Positions 13,614-21,378 of a stretch of DNA of 22,069 bases are shown here, piece after piece; position 1 is the stretch's first letter; each line of letters starts with the position of its first letter. The notes beneath the pieces are model-generated. The model ran no database searches, had not been told where the DNA came from, and saw only the letters and a list, made by a program, of their open reading frames with translations. The translations under genes were made by a program, and so were the position numbers. The DNA is from Bacteroidales bacterium (GTDB lineage: Bacteria > Bacteroidota > Bacteroidia > Bacteroidales > UBA932), in assembly GCA_016283985.1 (NCBI GenBank), contig JAEENZ010000046.1, positions 1 through 22,069 of the forward strand, written 5' to 3'.

Positions 13614-15455
13614 ATGCAACACAAGGTACTTGATGCCAAGGATGTTGTGATAAGATTTGCAGGAGATTCCGGTGACGGCATGCAGCTCACCGGGTCTCTT
13701 TTTGCAGATATGTCCGCCATCTATGGCAATCAGCTTTCCACTTTCCCGGATTATCCTGCCGAGATCCGCGCCCCTCAGGGGACGGTTTCCGGCGTTTCCG
13801 GTTTCCAGGTGCACATAGGCAGCGACGATGTGAACACCCCAGGCGATTTCTGTGATCTGCTTGTGGCGATGAACCCCGCGGCTCTCATGGCAAACGCCAA
13901 ATGGTGCAAGCGCACCGCCATGATAATGGTAGACTCCGACGCCTTCGACGAGCCCGGCCTGCGCAAGGCAGGCTTCAAGACGGACAACCCTTTCGAGGAA
14001 CTCGGAGTAGAGGACAGGGTGCTCATCGTAGCTCCCATCACAGGTCTGACCGAACTCAGCCTCAAGGACAGCGGAATGGATATCAAGGCTATACGCAAGT
14101 GCAAGAACATGTTCACGCTTGGTATGGCCTGTTTCATCTACGACCGTCCCCTGGATTATATCTTCACCTATCTCGAGAAAAAGTTCGCCAAGAAGCATCC
14201 CGAGGTGATAGAACCCAACAAGAAGGTGCTGAAAGACGGTTTCAACTATGCTGCGAACATGCAGATGATAGCCAACACCTATCACATCGAACCTTCGCAT
14301 CCCAAAAAGGGCAGCTACCGCAACATAACCGGAAACCAGGCTACCGCTTGGGGCCTTCTGGCAGCATCCGAAAAGAGCGGCCTGCCGCTGTTCTGCGGAT
14401 CCTATCCTATCACTCCTGCAACCAACATTCTGGAGGAACTCGCAATTCACAAGAGCCTGGGAGCCAAGACTTTGCAGGCAGAGGACGAGATCGCCGGCAT
14501 ATGCACGGCAATCGGTGCCTCTTATGCAGGCAACCTCGCAGTCACCACAACCTCCGGTCCCGGCCTGTCGCTGAAGAGCGAGGCCCTCGGACTGGCGGTC
14601 ATGGCCGAGCTTCCGCTCGTGGTGGTGGACGTGCAGCGAGCAGGTCCTTCCACCGGCATCCCCACGAAAACCGAGCAGACCGACCTGAACCAGGCACTGT
14701 ATGGACGTAATGGAGAATGCCCTATACCCGTGGTGGCGGCACATTCGCCTTCCAACTGCTTCGATACGGCCTTCAATGCCGCCAAGATCGCCCTGGAGCA
14801 CATGACTCCGGTGATGATGCTCTCCGAGGGATTCCTTGGCAACGGCAGCGAACCCTGGCTGATACCTTCCATGAAGGATTATCCCGCCATCAAGCCGCCG
14901 TTCGCAACCAGTCTGCCCGAAGACGGGAAGTTCAAGCCTTTCGAACGTGATCCCGAAACACTGGTACCCCAGTGGGCGATTCCCGGACAGAAGGGATTCG
15001 AGCACCGTGTGGGCGGCCTGGAGAAGAATCACGACGGCGTGCTCTCCTCCGACCCCGCGAACCATGCCCTGATGGTGGCCGAACGCGAAGCCAAGGTTCA
15101 GAAGATCGCCGATTACATCCCCGAACTCCAGCTGGACGGTCCCGAAAAGGGAAAACTCCTGGTGGTCGGCTGGGGCGGCACCTACGGGCACATCCTTTCT
15201 GCCGTGAACGAAGTGCGGGCGGAAGGCGTGGAGGTGTCCCGCGTGCATTTCGATTATATCTACCCTGTTCCCCGCAACACCGGCAAGATCCTTTCCGGAT
15301 TCGACAAGGTGCTGGTGTGCGAGCTCAACAACGGGCAGTTCGCAAATTATCTGCTCGGGCTCTTCCCCGAGACGAAGATACTGAAGTGTGGCAAGGTCCA
15401 GGGGCAGCCGTTCCTCGTGAACGAGCTCGTGGCCGCAATAAAGGAGGCTCTGTAG
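13614..15455 (+). CDS. korA: 2-oxoacid:ferredoxin oxidoreductase, gamma-alpha fusion subunit (probably KorA)
   Basis: This 613-residue subunit joins the gamma domain (about 1-190, with IRFAGDSGDGMQLTGSLFAD near the start) to the alpha pyrimidine-binding domain (from about 215, GSYPITPATNILEELA; then TTTSGPGLSLKSEALGLA and DVQRAGPSTGIPTKTEQTDL). With KorB it forms a thiamine-diphosphate enzyme converting 2-oxoglutarate to succinyl-CoA with ferredoxin as acceptor, or the reverse carboxylation. Assignment to 2-oxoglutarate rather than another oxoacid is by overall similarity to KorA and the gdhA neighbour, and is not proved by the motifs. The ATG at 13614 gives the natural start MQHKVLDAKDVVI. 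No separate ferredoxin-like delta subunit is present nearby. Confidence 0.87.
   Translation: MQHKVLDAKDVVIRFAGDSGDGMQLTGSLFADMSAIYGNQLSTFPDYPAEIRAPQGTVSGVSGFQVHIGSDDVNTPGDFCDLLVAMNPAALMANAKWCKRTAMIMVDSDAFDEPGLRKAGFKTDNPFEELGVEDRVLIVAPITGLTELSLKDSGMDIKAIRKCKNMFTLGMACFIYDRPLDYIFTYLEKKFAKKHPEVIEPNKKVLKDGFNYAANMQMIANTYHIEPSHPKKGSYRNITGNQATAWGLLAASEKSGLPLFCGSYPITPATNILEELAIHKSLGAKTLQAEDEIAGICTAIGASYAGNLAVTTTSGPGLSLKSEALGLAVMAELPLVVVDVQRAGPSTGIPTKTEQTDLNQALYGRNGECPIPVVAAHSPSNCFDTAFNAAKIALEHMTPVMMLSEGFLGNGSEPWLIPSMKDYPAIKPPFATSLPEDGKFKPFERDPETLVPQWAIPGQKGFEHRVGGLEKNHDGVLSSDPANHALMVAEREAKVQKIADYIPELQLDGPEKGKLLVVGWGGTYGHILSAVNEVRAEGVEVSRVHFDYIYPVPRNTGKILSGFDKVLVCELNNGQFANYLLGLFPETKILKCGKVQGQPFLVNELVAAIKEAL
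15441..15447 (+). promoter_or_regulatory. Strong Shine-Dalgarno for korB (AAGGAGG)
   Basis: A full AAGGAGG lies within the last codons of korA, 9 nt before the korB ATG at 15457. Such a strong match is uncommon in Bacteroidota, whose genes mostly lack one. It would balance korA and korB synthesis when the stop and start are separated by a single nucleotide. Confidence 0.7.
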
Positions 15456-15456
15456 T

Positions 15457-16476
15457 ATGGCAACACTCTCTTTCAAAGATTTCAAGTCCGACCAGGAAGT
15501 GCGCTGGTGCCCCGGATGCGGCGACCACGCCGTGCTGGCAGCCCTGCAGAGATCTCTCCCCAAGGTGAGCTCCGCACTTAACTACGAGAAGGAACGCTAC
15601 GTGGTGGTATCCGGCATAGGATGCTCCTCGCGCCTTCCTTATTATATGGATACCTACGGTTTTCACAGCATCCACGGCCGTGCAACGGCCATCTCCACCG
15701 GCATCAAGGTTGCCAATCCCTGGTTGACCGTGTGGCAGGCCTGCGGAGACGGCGATGCCCTGGCAATCGGCGGCAACCATTTCATCCACGCCATCAGGCG
15801 CAACATCGACATCAACATCATCCTCTTCAACAACCAGATCTACGGCCTCACCAAGGGACAGTATTCGCCGACCTCCAAGTTCGGAGCCATCACGAAGACA
15901 TCTCCCTACGGCACCGTGGAGCACCCGTTCAACCCGGGTTCGCTCGTGCTGGGTGCCAAGGGTACCTTCTTCGCCCGCAGCCTGGATGTGGAGCTGAAGC
16001 TCAACGAAGAGATAATGACGGCGGCCGCCCTTCACGACGGCACGTCTGTGATGGAGATGCTTACCAACTGCGTGATATTCAACGATGGAGCGCATAAGGA
16101 CATTTCCGATCCCGCCACCCGTGCCGACCGCACCATCATCCTCCGCCACGGCGAGAAGATGGTTTTCGGCAAGGACCGCGACAAGGGCCTCGTGCTGGAC
16201 GGTCTCGGGCTTAAGGTGGTCACCATCGGGCAGGACGGCTATACGCTGGACGATGTACTCGTGCACGACGCACACTGCGAGAACGCCGGTATCCACATGA
16301 TGCTCGCGAATATGAAATATCCGGAATTCCCTGTGGCACTGGGAGTTATAAGGGACGTCAAGGACGTCACCTACGACGACGGCGTGCGCGACCAGGTGAA
16401 GGACGTGATGACAAAATCGAAAATCCATTGCGTGGACGACCTGCTTCACAGCGGCTCCACATGGGAAGTGAAATAA
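15457..16476 (+). CDS. korB: 2-oxoacid:ferredoxin oxidoreductase beta subunit (probably KorB)
   Basis: KorB (339 residues) carries the thiamine diphosphate and an iron-sulfur cluster. The cluster ligands are C18 and C21 (WCPGCGDH), C56 (GIGCSSR) and C205 (TNCVIFNDG), all four in expected places. The TPP motif is GDGDALAIGGNHF, followed by NIILFNNQIYGLTKGQYSPTS. It starts 1 nt after korA with a strong Shine-Dalgarno and is the partner of that gamma-alpha subunit. The gdhA gene follows after 27 nt, so the pair may supply 2-oxoglutarate for glutamate synthesis or take it away. As with korA, substrate preference is inferred. Confidence 0.88.
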   Translation: MATLSFKDFKSDQEVRWCPGCGDHAVLAALQRSLPKVSSALNYEKERYVVVSGIGCSSRLPYYMDTYGFHSIHGRATAISTGIKVANPWLTVWQACGDGDALAIGGNHFIHAIRRNIDINIILFNNQIYGLTKGQYSPTSKFGAITKTSPYGTVEHPFNPGSLVLGAKGTFFARSLDVELKLNEEIMTAAALHDGTSVMEMLTNCVIFNDGAHKDISDPATRADRTIILRHGEKMVFGKDRDKGLVLDGLGLKVVTIGQDGYTLDDVLVHDAHCENAGIHMMLANMKYPEFPVALGVIRDVKDVTYDDGVRDQVKDVMTKSKIHCVDDLLHSGSTWEVK

Positions 16477-16503
16477 ACCAAACCATTTAATAACACAATC
16501 AAG

Positions 16504-17847
16504 ATGAAAACGTCAGAAATAATGGCGATGCTCCAGGCAAAACATCCTGGAGAAAGCGAGTACCTCCAGGCAGTCCAGGAAGTGCTCGAAAGTATTGAAG
16601 AAGTTTACAATCAGCATCCCGAATTCGAGAAGGCGAAGATCGTGGAGAGGATGGTAGAGCCCGACCGCATCTTCACTTTCCGCGTAACCTGGATCGACGA
16701 CAAGGGCGAGGTCCAGACCAACCTCGGCTACCGCGTACAGTTCAACAGCGCGATCGGCCCCTACAAGGGAGGACTCCGCTTCCACAAGGCGGTCACCCCT
16801 TCCATGCTCAAGTTCCTGGGCTTCGAACAGACATTCAAGAATGCCCTCACGACCCTTCCTATGGGCGGTGCAAAGGGCGGTTCCGATTTCGACCCCGTGG
16901 GCAAGAGCGATGCCGAAATCATGCGTTTCTGCCAGGCATTCATGCTTGAGCTCTGGCGCTGCATCGGTCCCGACCAGGACGTTCCTGCAGGCGACGTGGG
17001 CGTGGGCGGCCGCGAAATTGGCTTCCTGAACGGAATGTACCAGAAACTCGCACGCGAGTATCATACCGGAGTTCTCACCGGAAAGGGCATGACCTGGGGC
17101 GGATCCATCCTTCGTCCCGAGGCAACCGGCTTCGGCGCGCTCTATTTCACCCAGCATCTGCTGCATAAGGCAGGCAAGGACATCAAGGGCAAGAAGGTCG
17201 CCATCTCCGGCTTCGGCAACGTGGCTTGGGGCGCAGTCAAGAAGGCTACCCAGCTCGGAGCAAAGGTGGTCGCCATCTCCGGTCCGGACGGTGTCTGCAT
17301 CGTTCCCGACGGCATGACCCCCGAGATGAACGAGTACATGCTCGACATGCGTGCCTCCAACCGCAACAAGGTTGAGGATATGGCAACCAAGTTCCCCGGC
17401 AAGGCCCAGTTCGTGGCCGGCAAGAAGGCCTGGAGCGTGCCTTGCGACATCGCTCTCCCTTGCGCATTCCAGAATGAGCTCAGCGAGGATGATGCGAAGG
17501 AACTGAAGGCCAACGGCTGCTGGTGCTGCTGCGAGGTGTCCAACATGGGATGCCAGCCCGGTGCCATCCACTTCTTCCAGAACAACGGAGTGCTCTTCGC
17601 TCCCGGCAAGGCCGTCAATGCAGGTGGCGTGGCCACTTCCGGCCTTGAGATGACCCAGAACGCCGCCCACCTCAGCTGGAGTGCCCAGGAGGTCGACGAC
17701 AGGCTTCACACCATCATGGAGAGCATTCACGAGCAGTGCGTGAAGTTCGGCACCCGTGCCGACGGCAGCGTGGACTACGTGAAGGGCGCAAACATCGCCG
17801 GCTTCATGAAGGTCGCCCAGGCCATGCTCGAGCAGGGGATTATCTAG
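16504..17847 (+). CDS. gdhA: Glutamate dehydrogenase
   Basis: This 447-residue hexameric-type glutamate dehydrogenase interconverts 2-oxoglutarate plus ammonia and glutamate. Substrate-binding GPYKGGLRFH, the catalytic-lysine region PMGGAKGGSDFDP, and DVPAGDVGVGGREIG appear in order, then the Rossmann motif ISGFGNVAWGAVKKA. Length matches the class I enzyme of about 445-450 residues, normally NADP(H)-linked, although coenzyme choice cannot be proved from the motif. It lies 27 nt after korB with no promoter element visible in the gap, so it is probably in the same operon. It converges with the next glycosyltransferase gene across 20 nt without a clear terminator. Confidence 0.95.
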   Translation: MKTSEIMAMLQAKHPGESEYLQAVQEVLESIEEVYNQHPEFEKAKIVERMVEPDRIFTFRVTWIDDKGEVQTNLGYRVQFNSAIGPYKGGLRFHKAVTPSMLKFLGFEQTFKNALTTLPMGGAKGGSDFDPVGKSDAEIMRFCQAFMLELWRCIGPDQDVPAGDVGVGGREIGFLNGMYQKLAREYHTGVLTGKGMTWGGSILRPEATGFGALYFTQHLLHKAGKDIKGKKVAISGFGNVAWGAVKKATQLGAKVVAISGPDGVCIVPDGMTPEMNEYMLDMRASNRNKVEDMATKFPGKAQFVAGKKAWSVPCDIALPCAFQNELSEDDAKELKANGCWCCCEVSNMGCQPGAIHFFQNNGVLFAPGKAVNAGGVATSGLEMTQNAAHLSWSAQEVDDRLHTIMESIHEQCVKFGTRADGSVDYVKGANIAGFMKVAQAMLEQGII

Positions 17848-17867
17848 TCCTGGCTGAGTACAAAGTT

Positions 17868-19016
17868 TTATTTTCCGATGGCCGTCCTGAACATATCAAT
17901 CAGGGCGGCTATCGATTTGTGTATGTCGTAGTCTTCGGTGGATTCCGCGTAGCGCTCTCCCATCGCCTTCCTTTCGGTCGGGTTGTCCAGCCAATAGTCG
18001 ATGCAGGCGGCCAGCTCCTCCGGATCCTTAGCCGGGAAGAGGCTGTGCTCGTCGAGAGCGAACTGGGATGTAGCTGTGAGTTCACCTTTCGCAATAACCG
18101 GCACAACCCCCTGCTGAAGAGCCTCCAGGGCAGATAATCCCTCGACTTCCACAGTTGCGCAGTGGATGTACAGGTCGGCCTTCGCCGCAAGTTCGCGTAG
18201 TCCGTCACGGTCGTGGAAACGGAAGATTGGATCGTACTTCACTATACCGTCCTCATATAGTTTATGGGCCTTTTCCTCTATGGAATCAGCTTCCGGGCCG
18301 CGGCCCGCGAAGTATAGTTGGATGCGGTCGGCATATTTGGAGTATTTCATCGCTTCCAGAAGCGTGGGCTGGTCCTTCTCCACAGAAAGGCGCCCGATGC
18401 ATACCACCAGGAACGGCTTGGACGGGTCCTGGGCCTTTGCCGCAGGGCGTATGTTAGCATCGGGAATGATGCCATTGGATATAAGATGGAGCCTTGCCTT
18501 GAAGCCGAATTTCTGCAGTCGTTCCATCACGTTTTCGGTGGGGCACTGGATATCGGAACAATGGTCGAACACAAGGTCTCGCCAAGCGCGTAACATGTTC
18601 TCGTTCAAGAACTTCCATTCACCGAGATTGATGGCGCAGAAGAGGTTTTCCGGGTGCAGATGATAGGTGGCAGTGCAGGGAACTCCGTGCAATTTTGCGA
18701 TTCGCGCGGTCACCATCTGGATGATGAAAGGTTCCTCGAGATGCACGACATCCGCCCACATCACGGCCTTCCTGATTGTGAGAATGTCCGTGCGGGCGAA
18801 CTTGTAGCCGTTGGACTGCACCAGGCCGTCGAAAACCGGCACGTGGAAATCTCCCAGCACATAGTCAGGTTGGGGCGTTTCCGCTTCATGGTTCTTGCCG
18901 GAAAGCACGCGGACTTCCTGCCCGGCCTCCCGCAGATACTGCACCGTACGCCTGGCGGATGCCGAAAGGCCGTTGCCCGATGCGTAGTAGTTGTTGACGA
19001 CAAAAAGTATCTTCAT
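17868..19016 (-). CDS. GT4-type glycosyltransferase
   Basis: This is a 382-residue GT-B glycosyltransferase of family GT4. The N-terminus MKILFVVNNYYASGNGLSASARRTVQYL has the acceptor-side glycine loop. The donor-side part has LVVCIGRLSVEKDQPTLLEAM at about 202-222, followed by the E-x7-E motif in EVEGLSALEAL near residue 295, so the catalytic arrangement is classical, unlike the other GT4 gene at 6357-7481. HLEEPF and ATYHLHPE resemble mannosyl- or glucosyltransferases acting on lipids, but the substrate cannot be decided. The PCMD gene lies 3 nt upstream, so the two are one transcription unit. Confidence 0.87.
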   Translation of the reverse strand: MKILFVVNNYYASGNGLSASARRTVQYLREAGQEVRVLSGKNHEAETPQPDYVLGDFHVPVFDGLVQSNGYKFARTDILTIRKAVMWADVVHLEEPFIIQMVTARIAKLHGVPCTATYHLHPENLFCAINLGEWKFLNENMLRAWRDLVFDHCSDIQCPTENVMERLQKFGFKARLHLISNGIIPDANIRPAAKAQDPSKPFLVVCIGRLSVEKDQPTLLEAMKYSKYADRIQLYFAGRGPEADSIEEKAHKLYEDGIVKYDPIFRFHDRDGLRELAAKADLYIHCATVEVEGLSALEALQQGVVPVIAKGELTATSQFALDEHSLFPAKDPEELAACIDYWLDNPTERKAMGERYAESTEDYDIHKSIAALIDMFRTAIGK

Positions 19017-19019
19017 AGC

Positions 19020-19775
19020 TTAGTAATTGAATTTGAATTCATCCACATATACCGTACTGCCACTGCCCCCGGTGAACCAGGAACCGTACCAGCTGGGCGT
19101 GATGACCAGAATTGCGTATTTGGGAGTCTTGGCATTCCTATACTTGAAGGGGATGTCGAAGTGAATGTATCCTCCAGTATCTTTGGTGAGTTCCATCACC
19201 GCCCTGCCGATTACGCGAGGGTCGGTAACGGTGTCGAAGAACTCTTCCTTGCAGGTGACGATGTGATAGGGCTTGTCCATATCCATCAGGAGCACTTCTA
19301 TGCGGCCGTAGTCCGTCTTTCCTTTCATGTGAAGATAGGGCTCCTTGGCATAATTGACGGGCTTCGGTATGTAGTGTACGTAGCCGGAAAGGCTCTTCGG
19401 ACGGCCGGAGAACGGTACGCCGAAATGCAGGTCTGCGCCCGAGAGCTCAACTACTTTATTGAACTTGCCGGTGAAGAGATTCCCCGCCACGAAGGCCCAC
19501 AGCACCTTTTTGCTTTCTATCTTGGCAGCGGCCTTGCCCTCACCGGGCACGGCCACGTGCTTGTATTCGGGCGTGGTGCCGTTCACTCCCAACGTGCTGA
19601 GCCCCGGATTTGCGGAATCCCAGACACGCTTCGACGCCGGAGCGTCCTTCATCCGCGCATACCAGATGCCGGATTCCTTGCTCCAGTCGTCGAAATCCAT
19701 ATTGTAAATCTGCTGGGCACGCATCGGCACAACGCACAAAACAACCAGCAGGGATACGATCACTGTCTTTTTCAT
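19020..19775 (-). CDS. Exported PCMD (putative carbohydrate metabolism) domain protein
   Basis: This 251-residue exported protein resembles the PCMD family of Bacteroidota, found at the cell surface or in the periplasm and thought to bind carbohydrate; no reaction is known. The signal peptide (MKKTVIVSLLVVLCVVPMRAQ) ends near residue 21. The family pattern LHFGVPFSGRPKSLSGYVHY is at about 122-141, and the C-terminus IHFDIPFKYRN to STVYVDEFKFNY resembles a jelly-roll sandwich. I chose the ATG at 19775 rather than the TTG at 19796 because only the former gives a normal signal peptide. The ATG is displayed in the loop of an 11-bp hairpin. The gene precedes a glycosyltransferase, and the two may share a glycan-related role. 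Confidence 0.75.
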   Translation of the reverse strand: MKKTVIVSLLVVLCVVPMRAQQIYNMDFDDWSKESGIWYARMKDAPASKRVWDSANPGLSTLGVNGTTPEYKHVAVPGEGKAAAKIESKKVLWAFVAGNLFTGKFNKVVELSGADLHFGVPFSGRPKSLSGYVHYIPKPVNYAKEPYLHMKGKTDYGRIEVLLMDMDKPYHIVTCKEEFFDTVTDPRVIGRAVMELTKDTGGYIHFDIPFKYRNAKTPKYAILVITPSWYGSWFTGGSGSTVYVDEFKFNY

Positions 19776-19790
19776 GACAATCCCTGCTGG
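19745..19790 (-). promoter_or_regulatory. Hairpin enclosing the PCMD start codon
   Basis: Positions 19745-19755 (CCAGCAGGGAT) and 19780-19790 (ATCCCTGCTGG) are perfect 11-bp inverted repeats. In the mRNA they form a stem whose 24-nt loop contains the AUG at 19775-19773. An inner 4-bp pairing, TGTC (19779-19776) with GACA (19767-19764), would leave the AUG in an 8-nt apical loop. This could govern translation start or RNA stability. Confidence 0.55.
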
Positions 19791-19861
19791 CTGCAAAATC
19801 CGTTCCCCGGCGCACCCATGAGCTATCGTATATTAACAACGATAAATCAGAAATAATTTGT

Positions 19862-19869
19862 TAACTTTG
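19862..19869 (+). promoter_or_regulatory. -7 element upstream of the DASS transporter (TAACTTTG)
   Basis: The octamer fits TAnnTTTG. Transcription would start near 19874, inside the terminator-like hairpin at 19872-19890. The ATG is at 19920. No -33 TTG is found at the usual distance, so this is a moderate call. Confidence 0.45.
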
Positions 19870-19871
19870 TG

Positions 19872-19897
19872 CCGCTTTCTAGGAAAGCGGTTTTTTT
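19872..19897 (+). terminator. Intrinsic-terminator-like hairpin before the DASS gene
   Basis: CCGCTTTC (19872-19879) and GAAAGCGG (19883-19890) form a perfect 8-bp stem with a 3-nt loop, followed by seven T (19891-19897). The orientation suits plus-strand RNA only. No plus-strand gene precedes it within 2 kb (the preceding genes run on the minus strand), so it may be a leader attenuator, a 5' stabilising stem, or the end of a small RNA from the 19776-19871 gap. Confidence 0.65.
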
Positions 19898-19919
19898 GAC
19901 GTGTATAATTAATCTTAAT

Positions 19920-21368
19920 ATGGCTGACAAGAGATTCAATGTCAAGTATTGTGTACTTCTGCCTATCGTGCTCATAGCCACAATCTTCCTCTGGGCCGTG
20001 CCTACATCCTTCTTCGGCATCGACGCCCTCACTGCAACACAGCAGCGCGTAATCGCTCTCTTCGTGTTCGCTGCCCTCATGTGGATATTCGAGATAATCC
20101 CCAACTGGACAACCTCGTTGCTGGTTATCGTCATTTCCCTGCTTACAGTTTCCAACAAGGGCCTCGGATTCCTCTGCACCCCCAATGCAGGCAAGCTGGT
20201 TCCCTACAAGGATCTGATGGCCTCCTTCGCCGATCCTGTCGTTATGCTTTTCCTCGGCGGCTTCGTGCTCGCCATCATGGCAGAGAAATTCGGCCTGGAC
20301 ATTACGCTGGCCCGTGTGCTGCTGAAGCCCTTCGGCAAAAAGCCCAAGTCCGTGCTGCTCGGATTCCTGATAGTGATCAGCGTTTTTTCCATGTTCATGA
20401 GCAACACCGCCACCGCAGCCATGATGCTTGCATTCCTGGCTCCCGTGCTTGCTGTTCTCCCTTCGGACGATAACGGCCGTGTAGGTCTTGCGCTTGCAAT
20501 TCCTATCGCTGCAAATATCGGCGGAATTGGAACTCCCATCGGAACCCCTCCCAATGCAACTGCAGTCAAGTTCCTGGCCGAAGCCGGCTCAGACGTGAGT
20601 TTCGTTACCTGGATGGCACACATGGTGCCCTACGTGGTCATCATGATTGTTTTCGCATGGTTCCTGCTCCAGATTTTCTTCCCCTTCAAGGCAAAGGAAG
20701 TCGTGCTTGAGATCCCCGAAAACAAGAAAGCAAAAGACTGGAAATACTATGCCACCTGGATCATCTTCGTGGGAACCATCCTGCTGTGGATGACCGAGGC
20801 AATTCATAAGGTCAATTCCAACGTAGTGGCCCTTATTCCTCTGGCCCTGTTCACCATGCTCGGAATCTTCACCAAGGATGATATCAAGCTGATCAACTGG
20901 AGCGTTCTCTGGTTGGTGGCGGGAGGCTTCGCCCTCGGCACCTGCCTGCAGGGAACCGGCCTGGCAAAGGTTCTGATCGAGGCAATTCCTTTCGGAAGCA
21001 TGTCCGTGGTGCTGGTGATCGTCATCGCCGGCCTGGTATGCTACTTCCTCAGCAACTTCATCAGCAACTCCGCAACAGCGGCCCTGCTGATTCCTATCCT
21101 GATAGTCGTTGCCGAAGGCATGGCAGATCCTGCTGCAGCCAACAATGCGTCGTTCATCGCACTCGGAGGCACCAAGGCGATGATCATCTTCATCGCGACC
21201 TGCGCATCCATCGCAATGTGCTTCCCCATCTCCACTCCTCCGAACGCTATCGCAGCCTCTACCGGACTGGTGGAAACCAAGGATATGTCGAAGATTGGCA
21301 TTATCATCGGCGTCGTTGGCTTCGTGTTTGGATTCTTCTGGCTCACCAAGATATTCCCTTTTGCTTAA
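19920..21368 (+). CDS. DASS-family (SLC13-type) anion symporter
   Basis: This 482-residue inner-membrane protein has about 11-12 hydrophobic segments and belongs to the divalent anion:Na+ symporter family, which carries dicarboxylates such as succinate or malate, or sulfate. The two sodium/substrate hairpin motifs are SNTATAAMM (SNT at 161-163) and SNSATAALL (about 382), each followed later by a proline-rich GTPPNA or STPPNA segment. The ATG at 19920 avoids an extra hydrophilic 17-residue extension. A porin-like gene starts 10 nt after its stop, so the two probably make one uptake route. The particular substrate is not readable. Confidence 0.9.
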   Translation: MADKRFNVKYCVLLPIVLIATIFLWAVPTSFFGIDALTATQQRVIALFVFAALMWIFEIIPNWTTSLLVIVISLLTVSNKGLGFLCTPNAGKLVPYKDLMASFADPVVMLFLGGFVLAIMAEKFGLDITLARVLLKPFGKKPKSVLLGFLIVISVFSMFMSNTATAAMMLAFLAPVLAVLPSDDNGRVGLALAIPIAANIGGIGTPIGTPPNATAVKFLAEAGSDVSFVTWMAHMVPYVVIMIVFAWFLLQIFFPFKAKEVVLEIPENKKAKDWKYYATWIIFVGTILLWMTEAIHKVNSNVVALIPLALFTMLGIFTKDDIKLINWSVLWLVAGGFALGTCLQGTGLAKVLIEAIPFGSMSVVLVIVIAGLVCYFLSNFISNSATAALLIPILIVVAEGMADPAAANNASFIALGGTKAMIIFIATCASIAMCFPISTPPNAIAASTGLVETKDMSKIGIIIGVVGFVFGFFWLTKIFPFA

Positions 21369-21378
21369 ATTATTGAAA

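Noticed and set aside
13611..15563. Open reading frame of about 650 codons on the minus strand opposite korA and korB
   Set aside because: It mirrors the codon bias of the real genes on the plus strand, has no recognisable domain, and korA/korB are well supported.
17848..17867. Possible terminator between gdhA and the glycosyltransferase
   Set aside because: The 20-nt gap contains no stem or T-tract; termination must be Rho-dependent or inside coding sequence.
18295..18306. 12-bp perfect palindrome GGGCCGCGGCCC
   Set aside because: It lies within a GC-rich codon stretch of the glycosyltransferase (AGRGPEAD), with no second copy or special context.
19904..19909. TATAAT resembling a sigma-70 -10 box before the DASS gene
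   Set aside because: Bacteroidota primary sigma does not use this box, and only 10 nt separate it from the ATG.
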